From assembly GCA_012271025.1 (NCBI GenBank), contig JAAXHF010000302.1:1-19300 (forward strand): DNA of 19,300 nucleotides. The letters run 5' to 3'. This DNA comes from Deltaproteobacteria bacterium. GTDB lineage: Bacteria > Desulfobacterota_B > Binatia > Bin18. The notes under the pieces are model-generated. The model saw nothing but the letters and a program-made list of their open reading frames with translations. It did not search any database and was not told where the DNA came from. Both the position numbers and the translations under genes were made by a program. The number at the start of each line of letters is the position of its first letter. Position 1 is the first letter of the stretch. Positions 1 to 6,088 of the stretch are shown piece after piece.

Positions 1-125
1 GAGCAAGACCCCCACTTCCGCGTCATACGCTGAACCCGCACCTGCCGCGGCCGGACGCGCAGTCGTTGCGCCCACTGCTCAACGCGGGCGTAGATGGCTT
101 CGCGCTGTCCGTCACGTTCCCGCAT
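1..125 (-). CDS. YgjP/DUF45-type M48-like metallopeptidase, N-terminal part (runs off the left edge)
   Basis: Forty-one codons are visible before the window ends. The reading begins at an ATG (complement of 123-125) that lies inside the end of the preceding hsdR-like gene, giving a 14-bp overlap in the +1 frame. The peptide [18 protein letters not shown] is followed by a basic stretch and ends in RMTRKWGSC. From memory of the family, the KWGSC/RWGSC signature and the W-A-x-R-L region just before it belong to the YgjP-like (DUF45) zinc metallopeptidases, whose HExxH motif would lie further left, outside the window. Genes of this family often directly follow hsdR in type I restriction loci, which fits the overlap here. 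Substrate and role are not established. The catalytic residues cannot be checked in this window. Confidence 0.72.
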   Translation of the reverse strand, partial: MRERDGQREAIYARVEQWAQRLRVRPRQVRVQRMTRKWGSC

Positions 126-879
126 CGGCGCCTGCGCCCAGAAGAATAGTGAAAATGTGTTCCACGACGCGGCCCCGTTCGTCGCCGTTCAGTCGCAGAA
201 GCGGGCGATAGAGGGCCGCCCGCAACCGCCTCTCCTCCTCCTGCTCCTTCCAGCGCGCCATGAAACGGCGCGAGGCGTTCCAGGTAACGCCGTACCAGTA
301 GTCGAGGAGATGGGTGACGTTGAAGAGTTGCGCCGTGCTCATCAGCTCGGGCGTCTCCTTCTCGTAGCGTCGCAGCTGCGTGATTCCCCGTTCTATGGCG
401 TCGGCATCCTTAGGATTCTTGTGCTCGACTATGACGACCGGCACGCCGTTGACGACGAACATTACGTCCGCGCGGTTGCCCTTTCGGGCCGGGGGTTTGA
501 GCTTCCATTCCCAGCTGACGTGAAAGACGTTGGCGCCCGGCGTCTCAAAGTCAATGAGCCGAACGGGCCGGTGGAGCTGCTCAGTCTCGTCATACCCCTG
601 TCGCTCGCCGCGCAGCCAGGCGAGCATTTCGCGGTTGCCTTCGATTGTTGGCGGCAGGGCTTCGAGCTTCTCGACGGTGGCGCGGATGGCGTCAGCAGTC
701 ATCCAGGGATTGAACCGCCCAAGGGCTTCCTCAATCTCTGCGCGGAACAGCAGCCCGGCCTCGCCCCCGCGCCGAGCCAGCGCCTCTTGCGGCGTGAGCG
801 GCGTCCAGCCGATCTCCGCAGCATGGCGGACCATCGGGAACTGAACGGTATCCGCTTCGGTAATAGAGAAAGCACTCAT
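112..879 (-). CDS. hsdR: Shortened type I restriction enzyme R subunit (HsdR), N-terminal nuclease domain plus apparent C-terminal tail
   Basis: The 255-residue product starts like a HsdR subunit. A RecB-type PD-(D/E)xK nuclease core is visible: D138 in [10 protein letters not shown], then E152 and K154 in VIVEHK, followed by the QxxxY motif Q168-Y172. The block [15 protein letters not shown] (187-201) is also typical. Full HsdR proteins are near 800-1100 residues, with a helicase motor after the nuclease. Here the motor is absent. After about residue 213 the sequence becomes [20 protein letters not shown], which resembles the end of HsdR proteins rather than the linker to the motor. The simplest reading is an in-frame internal deletion near positions 230-245. 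No hsdM or hsdS is present in the window. A minimal nuclease is conceivable, but ATP-driven restriction is not. The start ATG follows the 66-residue gene by 13 bp. Confidence 0.8.
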   Translation of the reverse strand: MSAFSITEADTVQFPMVRHAAEIGWTPLTPQEALARRGGEAGLLFRAEIEEALGRFNPWMTADAIRATVEKLEALPPTIEGNREMLAWLRGERQGYDETEQLHRPVRLIDFETPGANVFHVSWEWKLKPPARKGNRADVMFVVNGVPVVIVEHKNPKDADAIERGITQLRRYEKETPELMSTAQLFNVTHLLDYWYGVTWNASRRFMARWKEQEEERRLRAALYRPLLRLNGDERGRVVEHIFTILLGAGADAGT

Positions 880-892
880 TGCGCCAGTCCAA

Positions 893-1093
893 CTACTTGG
901 TGCGATCCGCGATCAACGCTCGTACTGTAGGCGCCAGTTCCTTGGGGACCGCTATTACTGTTTGCGTTAAATCCTCGAAAGCCGCTTCGTCTTCTGCGAC
1001 TGCCTCGTCTTCGCTTAGCGACTCGTAGTGCCGGAGGATGCGTTGGACACGCTCCTCGTCCCATCCTGGCGGAAAGTTGGTCGTATTCTTCAT
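893..1093 (-). CDS. Small acidic conserved-looking protein, 66 aa, antitoxin-like
   Basis: The product begins [20 protein letters not shown] and continues with a very acidic middle ([16 protein letters not shown]) and a hydrophobic-basic end ([16 protein letters not shown]). A strong ribosome binding site (AAGGAGGGG) lies just upstream of the ATG, so the gene is very likely real. Proteins with this [10 protein letters not shown] pattern and EDEAAFED core recur, as far as I remember, as uncharacterised small proteins near toxin or nuclease genes. I cannot name a domain. It sits between a nucleotidyltransferase gene upstream (55 bp) and the shortened hsdR downstream (13 bp), all in the same direction. 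An antitoxin role is inference from size, acidity and neighbours. Confidence 0.72.
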   Translation of the reverse strand: MKNTTNFPPGWDEERVQRILRHYESLSEDEAVAEDEAAFEDLTQTVIAVPKELAPTVRALIADRTK

Positions 1094-1147
1094 TTTCCCC
1101 TCCTTCTTATGCGCCGCCGGAAGGCGGTGAGGCGCAAGCGGATTTCG

Positions 1148-1453
1148 TCATCCCTGGTCATATTGAACTTTCGCCGTACCCGGAACATCCCGCCGGAAGC
1201 AGGGGCTCAGGTCCTCGGGGGTGCGCAGAGCCACTTTGCGGCCTGTGAACAACTCGGACAGATCCAGCTCCATGCCGGCAATGCCCAGCAAGCCGGGAGT
1301 TCGATCAGGCTCAAACTCGACGAGTACATCTATATCGCTGTCTGGTCCGAAATCCTCTCGCAGCGCCGCACCGAAGATAGCGAGTCGTTTAATTCCGCGC
1401 GCTCGGCAAAAAGCGGCAAGCGCGGTCTTTGATACCGAGACCTGTGAGTTCAT
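1148..1453 (-). CDS. MNT-type minimal nucleotidyltransferase, 101 aa
   Basis: This belongs to the minimal nucleotidyltransferases of the polymerase-beta fold, which in MNT/HEPN modules transfer nucleotides to a toxin partner. The core is IFGAALREDFGPDSDIDVLV: the family's G-S-x10-D-x-D motif is present as G-A-x10-D-I-D, so the serine is replaced by alanine while both aspartates remain. A later LSELFTGRKVALRTPEDLS block is also typical. Two starts are possible: a GTG at 1462 with AGGG upstream, or the ATG at 1453, which forms an ATGA overlap with the end of the ORF before it; I prefer the latter. No HEPN gene is adjacent. The neighbouring small genes are the only candidate partners. Confidence 0.85.
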   Translation of the reverse strand: MNSQVSVSKTALAAFCRARGIKRLAIFGAALREDFGPDSDIDVLVEFEPDRTPGLLGIAGMELDLSELFTGRKVALRTPEDLSPCFRRDVPGTAKVQYDQG

Positions 1454-1662
1454 GGCTTCCACTCTGCCCTTTCGATGCTAGCGGCGAACTTGAAGGTTTT
1501 CTCGGCTATGCCATCGGCGTTCCAGGTTGCGCTTGCTGTGTAATATAAGCGGAAGTGCTCGAAAAAGCACCAGATACAACGAGAACGCTCCTCTGGGTCT
1601 GACGTGAACAAGAAGTCACCAGAACGAGTGATCGTATCGGCCTTTTTCAGCTTTGGTGCCAC
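1450..1662 (-). CDS. Possible small ORF, 70 aa, unknown
   Basis: The frame opens with GTG inside the last codons of the amidohydrolase gene (16 bp overlap) and closes in an ATGA overlap with the nucleotidyltransferase, which is the geometry of a coupled operon gene. The product is unremarkable: a basic start (MAPKLKKADTITR), an aromatic- and cysteine-containing middle (CIWCFFEHFRLYY) and a basic end. I recognise no family. No clear ribosome binding site precedes the GTG. If it is not translated, positions 1463-1646 are simply a 184-bp spacer. Overlap geometry is the main argument for it. Confidence 0.35.
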   Translation of the reverse strand: MAPKLKKADTITRSGDFLFTSDPEERSRCIWCFFEHFRLYYTASATWNADGIAEKTFKFAASIERAEWKP

Positions 1663-3197
1663 ACGACCCTACCGCCGACAATCGTGGTCGTCACCGCCAG
1701 CGAGCCGATGGCCTGGGCGGGAATCGCGCTGATATCACCGTCAAGGATGACCAGGTCGGCCAGCATGCCCGGCGCGAGCCGGCCCTTCCTGTCTTCCTCA
1801 AAGCCCACCCAGGCGGCCGCGCTGGTAAAAAGCTCCAGCGCTTGGTCCAGACTCACCCGCTCTGCCGGATTCACCTCCAGGCCGGTCTGAGACTGTCTGG
1901 TCAGGGCCGTGCTGATGCTGCTCAGTGGCGCCAGCGGTCCAATCGGACAGTCCGAGCTGCCCGCCACCGGAATGTGGTCATCAATCAGGCTTCTCGTCCG
2001 GTACAGCCAGGAATGGATTTCGGGGGCGACCTCAGTCGCGTATTTTTCTCCGTACCAGCGCACAAAGTCGGGCTGGGTGACGACCGCGCAGCCGCTGGTC
2101 TTCAGCTGTTCCAGAAACGGCGGGGGACACAGCGAACAGTGTTCGATCCGGTGGCGGTGATCCGGTCGAAACAGCCGCCGCTGAGCCTGCTCAACCGCGT
2201 CGAGCGCCAGGCCGATGGTCGCTTCTTCAACGGCGTGGAAGGCCAGCTGAAAGCCGTGTTGATGCGCCCGCCAGACCAGCTGTCTGAGCGCCGCCGGGTC
2301 TGGATGGAGGGCGCCCCGGCTCTCGTGCAGCATGATCTTCACACTCCCCAGGCGGACTCGCTCGTCTCCGCTGAACGGCTCCAGCCGGGATTCGAGCAGC
2401 TGTTCCAGGGCTGCACTGCCGATCATCACCGTGGCTCGCGAAGCCAGCAGCCCGTCGGCCGCCAGCTGTTGAAAAACTGCCAAGTCCTCAAGCGTGTTTC
2501 CCGCACTGGCGTCGTGGAATGAGGTCACGCCCAGGCGCAGCAGGTCGTGTCCGGCGTGTTGCACGGCAGCCCGAAAGCGGGCTGCGGGCAGGCGGGGAAT
2601 GACGCTTCGCAGCCAGGCTTCAAGCTCGTACACCACACCTGTCGGACGGCCGCCTGGGTCGCGCTCGGCGTAGCCTCCGTGGCGGTCGGCAAAGGAGGGA
2701 CCGATGCCGGCCCGGTTCAGGCCGGCCGTGTTGAGCACGGCGGCATGACCGGAGCGGTGGCGGACGACAATCGGCCGCTCACGATACACCGCGTCAAGAT
2801 CGGAGCGGGTTGGATGGCGTTTTTCGGTCAGCAGGAACTCGTCGTAGCCGTAGCCGCGCAGCCATTCTCCGGGCTGTAAGCGGGGCAGATGTATCGCCAG
2901 ACGGCGCTGCAACTCGGGAATCGACCTGACGGCGCTGAGATCCGCGCCACACCGGCGACTGGCCCAGGAAAACAGGTGCAGATGCGGGTCAATGAAGCCG
3001 GGCAGGACGGTGTGACCGTGACAGTCCAGCAGTTGGGTGTGACGCGAAACAAGAGGCCGAAGGTCGGCCTCGCTGCCGAGGGCTACGATCCGGTCCCCGG
3101 CGATGGCTACGGCTTCGGCGGTCGGCTGCTGTGGGTCCTGGCTGAGAACCGTCCCTCCGTACACCACCAGGTCGGCTGGAGGAGTGGGCAAAGACAT
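1647..3197 (-). CDS. YtcJ-like amidohydrolase (Amidohydro_3), 516 aa
   Basis: A metal-dependent hydrolase of the amidohydrolase superfamily, close to the YtcJ/N-substituted formamide deformylase group. Visible elements counted from the chosen ATG are an N-terminal beta-sandwich start with VVYGGTVLSQD, the metal-binding H72-x-H74 in GFIDPHLHLF, GVTSFHDAS near 223-231, K287 in VKIML, H321 in FHAVEE, H353 in IEHC, D416 in VAGSSDCPIGP, and the C-terminal GRLAPGMLADLVILDGD that closes the small domain. The frame stays open upstream to 3320, but that extension would read through a terminator and overlap another gene, so the ATG at 3197 is preferred. Its ribosome site (CAGGGG only 2 bases from ATG) is weak. 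There is no signal peptide, so it is cytoplasmic. The substrate cannot be read from sequence. Confidence 0.9.
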   Translation of the reverse strand: MSLPTPPADLVVYGGTVLSQDPQQPTAEAVAIAGDRIVALGSEADLRPLVSRHTQLLDCHGHTVLPGFIDPHLHLFSWASRRCGADLSAVRSIPELQRRLAIHLPRLQPGEWLRGYGYDEFLLTEKRHPTRSDLDAVYRERPIVVRHRSGHAAVLNTAGLNRAGIGPSFADRHGGYAERDPGGRPTGVVYELEAWLRSVIPRLPAARFRAAVQHAGHDLLRLGVTSFHDASAGNTLEDLAVFQQLAADGLLASRATVMIGSAALEQLLESRLEPFSGDERVRLGSVKIMLHESRGALHPDPAALRQLVWRAHQHGFQLAFHAVEEATIGLALDAVEQAQRRLFRPDHRHRIEHCSLCPPPFLEQLKTSGCAVVTQPDFVRWYGEKYATEVAPEIHSWLYRTRSLIDDHIPVAGSSDCPIGPLAPLSSISTALTRQSQTGLEVNPAERVSLDQALELFTSAAAWVGFEEDRKGRLAPGMLADLVILDGDISAIPAQAIGSLAVTTTIVGGRVVWHQS

Positions 3198-3211
3198 GGC
3201 CCCTGCCAGCA

Positions 3212-3240
3212 AAAAGGGCGACGCAACGCGTCGCCCTTTT
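3212..3240 (-). terminator. Strong hairpin with T-run, intrinsic terminator
   Basis: Perfect 13-bp arms (3212-3224 and 3228-3240) enclose a 3-base loop. A GC-rich core is flanked by A/T runs, so on the minus strand the hairpin ends in TTTTT. It lies 25 bp after the stop of the desulforedoxin-like gene and closes the Rieske-dehydrogenase-YgfZ run. Because both sides carry A/T tracts, it could also act on the plus strand. Confidence 0.85.
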
Positions 3241-3265
3241 GATCTGGAATGAAAGCTGTGCGCTC

Positions 3266-3406
3266 TTAATCCGACGACGGCAGGGGTTTTGCCTCTTTGA
3301 GCGGCATCTCTTTGTCGCAACAGTCCAGCGTGCCGTCTCCAGGCTTATTACACAGAACCTCGGTGCCGCATGTCTCACACATATAACGTTTTCCAAGCTG
3401 AGCCAT
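3266..3406 (-). CDS. Desulforedoxin-like small iron protein, 46 aa
   Basis: A 46-residue product, MAQLGKRYMCETCGTEVL then CNKPGDGTLDCCDKEM and a short tail. The spacing C10-x2-C13 followed by C29-C30 matches the desulforedoxin / desulfoferrodoxin N-terminal fold, in which four cysteines bind one iron. The G-x-G-T-L before the CC pair is also characteristic. An extra cysteine (C19) is present. GGAGG lies 5 bases before the ATG. It follows ygfZ by 35 bp and is itself followed by a strong terminator, so it is the last gene of that operon. No superoxide reductase domain is attached. Role is probably electron transfer or iron handling (inference). Confidence 0.85.
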   Translation of the reverse strand: MAQLGKRYMCETCGTEVLCNKPGDGTLDCCDKEMPLKEAKPLPSSD

Positions 3407-3441
3407 ACTACCCTCCTACGTGTGATGCTTCTCGCACTTCC

Positions 3442-4518
3442 TCATTCCTGAGGGAATGGGAGTGCGGCTACCTCCGCTATCACGGGCGTCCCGTTTCTGT
3501 CAATCCGCAACTGGGTGCCCGGTTCAAGATACTCGCGACGGACGTAGCCCAGGGCGATCGGTCGGCCGAAACGGGGAGACAGGATCGCGCTGGTGATCCA
3601 GCCCACCTCCCTGGTGTCGGAAAACAGTTTATCCCCGCTCTCGGGCAGTTGCGGCCCCTGAACCAGCAGGCCGCTGAGCTTGCGGTTCACCCGGCCCCGG
3701 GCCGAGGCGCGTTCAACCACCTCCTGGCCGAGATAGCAGCCCTTGTTGAAACTGAGCGCGTGGTCGAGCCCGACTTCCAGGACGATACGATCCTCGTCCA
3801 TATCCACGCCGTACCACGGGATGCCGGCCTCAATCCGTAGCATATTGAGCGCGCCTGAGCCGACCGGGCAGGCGCCCAGCGGTCGGCCGGCCTCAAGCAG
3901 GGTCTGCCATACCGCCTCGGCTTGCGGCCGGGGAATCAGGATGTCGTAGCCGTCCAGGCCCGTCTCAGACGCCCGGACGACACGGACGGCGGTCTCGGCC
4001 AGCCGGGCTGCCGCGTGCTGGCAGTCCTCGGTCAGGCTGGCTGAGGCGCCGGCCGCCTCCAGCAGACGCGAAGCGAGCGGCCCTTGCACACCAATGGTGG
4101 TCTGGTCTGCGCTCAGGTCTGCGAGTTCTACATCATCGGCGATGATAAAGCGCTCCAGAGCGGTGACCGTCTTGTCCTTGACCCGCGCGTCAAGGTCGAG
4201 CATGAGGCTGTCGTCGAGCGCATACACCCGCAGGTCGGCGACAATCCGGCCCTGATCGGTCAACAGGGTTGCCGGGCAGCCCTGGCCGGGACGCAGGGAC
4301 TCGACATCGTTCGACAACATGCCCTGCAGAAATGAGACGCGATCCTCTCCGCTCGCCCCGATCTGGACCCGGAAAGACAGGTCGATGAGCCCGGCGGCAT
4401 CCCGGACGGCACGGTATTCGTGCTCGACATCCGTGAAGCGCTCAGGCAGCGCTAGCCCTCGATCCTCGGTCACCACCGCCCCGTGGGCGATATGCCATGC
4501 CGCCAGTGGTGATTGCAT
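3442..4518 (-). CDS. ygfZ: YgfZ/GcvT-like folate-binding protein, 358 aa
   Basis: YgfZ proteins are folate-binding relatives of the glycine cleavage T-protein that support maturation or repair of iron-sulfur enzymes. The diagnostic motif KGCYLGQE with its reactive cysteine is present at about residues 259-266. The T-protein-like N-terminal half (SFLQGMLSNDV, TLLTDQGRIVADLRVY) and the GYVRREYLEPGT end are also clear. The length is typical. A GTG two codons upstream is possible, but the ATG at 4518 has AGAGGTGG at a good distance. The gene starts 17 bp after the dehydrogenase stop and precedes the desulforedoxin-like gene, so co-transcription is very likely. Its known role fits a neighbourhood with a Rieske protein and an iron-cysteine protein. 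Confidence 0.92.
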   Translation of the reverse strand: MQSPLAAWHIAHGAVVTEDRGLALPERFTDVEHEYRAVRDAAGLIDLSFRVQIGASGEDRVSFLQGMLSNDVESLRPGQGCPATLLTDQGRIVADLRVYALDDSLMLDLDARVKDKTVTALERFIIADDVELADLSADQTTIGVQGPLASRLLEAAGASASLTEDCQHAAARLAETAVRVVRASETGLDGYDILIPRPQAEAVWQTLLEAGRPLGACPVGSGALNMLRIEAGIPWYGVDMDEDRIVLEVGLDHALSFNKGCYLGQEVVERASARGRVNRKLSGLLVQGPQLPESGDKLFSDTREVGWITSAILSPRFGRPIALGYVRREYLEPGTQLRIDRNGTPVIAEVAALPFPQE

Positions 4519-4535
4519 ATCCACCTCTTGTGACG

Positions 4536-5618
4536 CTAGGCAGGGGCGGCGTTCATGCGGCGCAGCTGCCGTACCGCCTGAATACGCTCCTGGGCCAGGG
4601 TGATCGCCAGGCGATGGGGATGAATGTTCCGCTGCCTGGCCTCGGCAAACAGTGTCTTGAGCGTGGTATAAATCGTTTCGGTCTTGGCTTGGGCTCGCTC
4701 GCGGCGGTAGCCGCCGGGACCGAGTTCGTCGGCAACATTGATCAGGCCGCCGGCGTTAATGGCGAAATCGGGCGCGTAGACAATGTCTCGCTCGTACAGC
4801 GCGTCACCGTCCGCATCGCTCACCAGCTGGTTGTTGGCCCCGCCGCCAATAATCCGGCAGCGCAGGTGGGGAATCGTTTGGCTGTGAAACAGGCCGCCCG
4901 CCGCACATGGAGCCAGGATGTCACACTCCTGGGTGTAAATGTCCTCGGGGCTGACGACCCGAGCCTGGAAGTCTTCGGCAGCCTGCCGGGTGCGGCGCTC
5001 GTCCACATCGGCCACAATCAGCCGCGCCCCAGCCTCATGCACATAGCGGGCCAGTGGATAGCCGACCTTGCCCAGTCCGGGCAGGGCGACGGTCTTGCCC
5101 TGGAAGTCGGCCGTGCCGTCGGCCTCTTCCAGACACGCTCGCTGCCCGCAAAAGATACCCCAGGCCGTCATCTGAGACGGATCGCCGCCGCCGCCAAAGA
5201 CGGTGTCCCGGCCGACGCCGAAACGGCTCTCTTTGCGCACCCGTTCGATATCTGCAGTCGAAGTCCCCATGTCTTCGGTCGGGATATAATGCCCGGCCAG
5301 CGATTCAATCGCCCGACCCAGGGCGCGGAACAGCATCTCCCGCCGTGTTGTGGTATGGCCGGCAATCACCACCGCCTTGCCGCCGCCGTAATCCAGGCCT
5401 GCCAGCGCGGCTTTGTAGGTCATCGCCTGGGCCAGCCGCAGGGCGTCGGTGACGGCCTCGTCCTCAGTCGCATAGGCCCGCATGCGGATCCCGCCCAGGG
5501 ACGGTCCCAGGGTTGTATCGTGAATGGCGATGATCGCCCTGAGCCCGGCTCTCCGGTCGGCGCAAAAGACTACCTGTTCGTAGTCTTCGGCATGCATAGT
5601 GTCAAACAGTGCGGTCAT
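4536..5618 (-). CDS. Leucine dehydrogenase (Glu/Leu/Phe/Val dehydrogenase family), 360 aa
   Basis: NAD-dependent oxidative deamination of branched-chain amino acids to 2-oxo acids, or the reverse. The signature GLDYGGGKAVV with catalytic lysine K81 is present, with the substrate lysine K69 in AMTYKAAL and TEDMGT at 114-119. The Rossmann motif GLGKVG is at 181-186 with IVADVD at the strand end. GGLINVADELG near 290-300 is typical. The length matches leucine, valine and phenylalanine dehydrogenases; leucine is the most common assignment but specificity is not certain. It lies 39 bp downstream of the Rieske gene and 17 bp upstream of ygfZ. A branched-chain aminotransferase occurs 7.4 kb away on the same strand. 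Confidence 0.9.
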   Translation of the reverse strand: MTALFDTMHAEDYEQVVFCADRRAGLRAIIAIHDTTLGPSLGGIRMRAYATEDEAVTDALRLAQAMTYKAALAGLDYGGGKAVVIAGHTTTRREMLFRALGRAIESLAGHYIPTEDMGTSTADIERVRKESRFGVGRDTVFGGGGDPSQMTAWGIFCGQRACLEEADGTADFQGKTVALPGLGKVGYPLARYVHEAGARLIVADVDERRTRQAAEDFQARVVSPEDIYTQECDILAPCAAGGLFHSQTIPHLRCRIIGGGANNQLVSDADGDALYERDIVYAPDFAINAGGLINVADELGPGGYRRERAQAKTETIYTTLKTLFAEARQRNIHPHRLAITLAQERIQAVRQLRRMNAAPA

Positions 5619-5657
5619 GGCGGTATGCGCCCCTGTTCAGCTCCTTCAACCAGCATA

Positions 5658-5963
5658 TCAGACTTCAACCAGAATATCGTCACCGTCGACTTTGACGGCA
5701 TACGTGTCTTGTTTCACATCCGGGTCGTCGAGGTTCTCGCCGTTGGTCACGTTGTACTCCCAGCCGTGCCACGGGCAGGTCACCGTCGTGTCGTCGAGAT
5801 CGCCCTCATCGAGCGGACCGCCCTGGTGGGGGCAGATATTGTCGATCGCGTAATACTCGCCATCAACCTGAAAGATGGCGATCTGCTTGTCTTCAACCTC
5901 GACGCATTTCCCGCCGTCCTCCGGGATGTCGCTCTTTTGGGCGACCTTCACAAAATCTCCCAT
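5658..5963 (-). CDS. Rieske [2Fe-2S] ferredoxin, 101 aa
   Basis: A small soluble Rieske protein of the dioxygenase-ferredoxin or NirD-like type, which passes electrons to a partner oxygenase or reductase. Cluster ligands are C44 and H46 in ICPHQG and C63 and H66 in TCPWHGW, with the expected spacing. The frame is open upstream, but the ATG at 5963 has a GGAGG 7 bases away and gives the family's usual length. There is no signal peptide or membrane anchor. No oxygenase alpha subunit lies beside it. It appears to lead the run with leucine dehydrogenase, ygfZ and the desulforedoxin-like gene, so its partner may be elsewhere in the genome. Confidence 0.93.
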   Translation of the reverse strand: MGDFVKVAQKSDIPEDGGKCVEVEDKQIAIFQVDGEYYAIDNICPHQGGPLDEGDLDDTTVTCPWHGWEYNVTNGENLDDPDVKQDTYAVKVDGDDILVEV

Positions 5964-5982
5964 ATTGTCCTCCTTCACATGC

Positions 5983-6016
5983 AAAAAAGCCCCCCTGTCA
6001 GCTTGGACCAAGACAG
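5983..6016 (-). terminator. Possible intrinsic terminator after the protease gene
   Basis: On the minus strand a bulged hairpin (CTGT-CTTG-GTC-CAAG-CTG-ACAG, 5995-6016) is followed six bases later by GGGGGGC running into a T6 tract (5983-5988). It lies between the protease stop and the Rieske start. The stem is only 4+4 bp with a 3-base bulge, so this is moderate evidence. Confidence 0.4.
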
Positions 6017-6088
6017 AGAGGCCAGAGAATATCAGGGATAGAGAAACGGGCCTAGAGCGTGTTGGGAACTTGTGGAAATCTTCTGATT

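Noticed and set aside
94..930. Long plus-strand frame opposite the hsdR and small acidic protein genes
   Set aside because: It is the antisense shadow of clear protein families, and its translation is proline- and arginine-rich without domain features.
1111..1135. Small hairpin CCGCC-GGAA-GGCGG between the nucleotidyltransferase and the 66-aa gene
   Set aside because: Short stem, no T-run, and the genes on both sides are probably co-transcribed.
4497..6041. 514-codon plus-strand frame opposite leucine dehydrogenase and the Rieske gene
   Set aside because: The minus strand carries two unmistakable enzymes with motifs and ribosome sites; the plus frame spans both plus the gap between them and has no recognisable domain.
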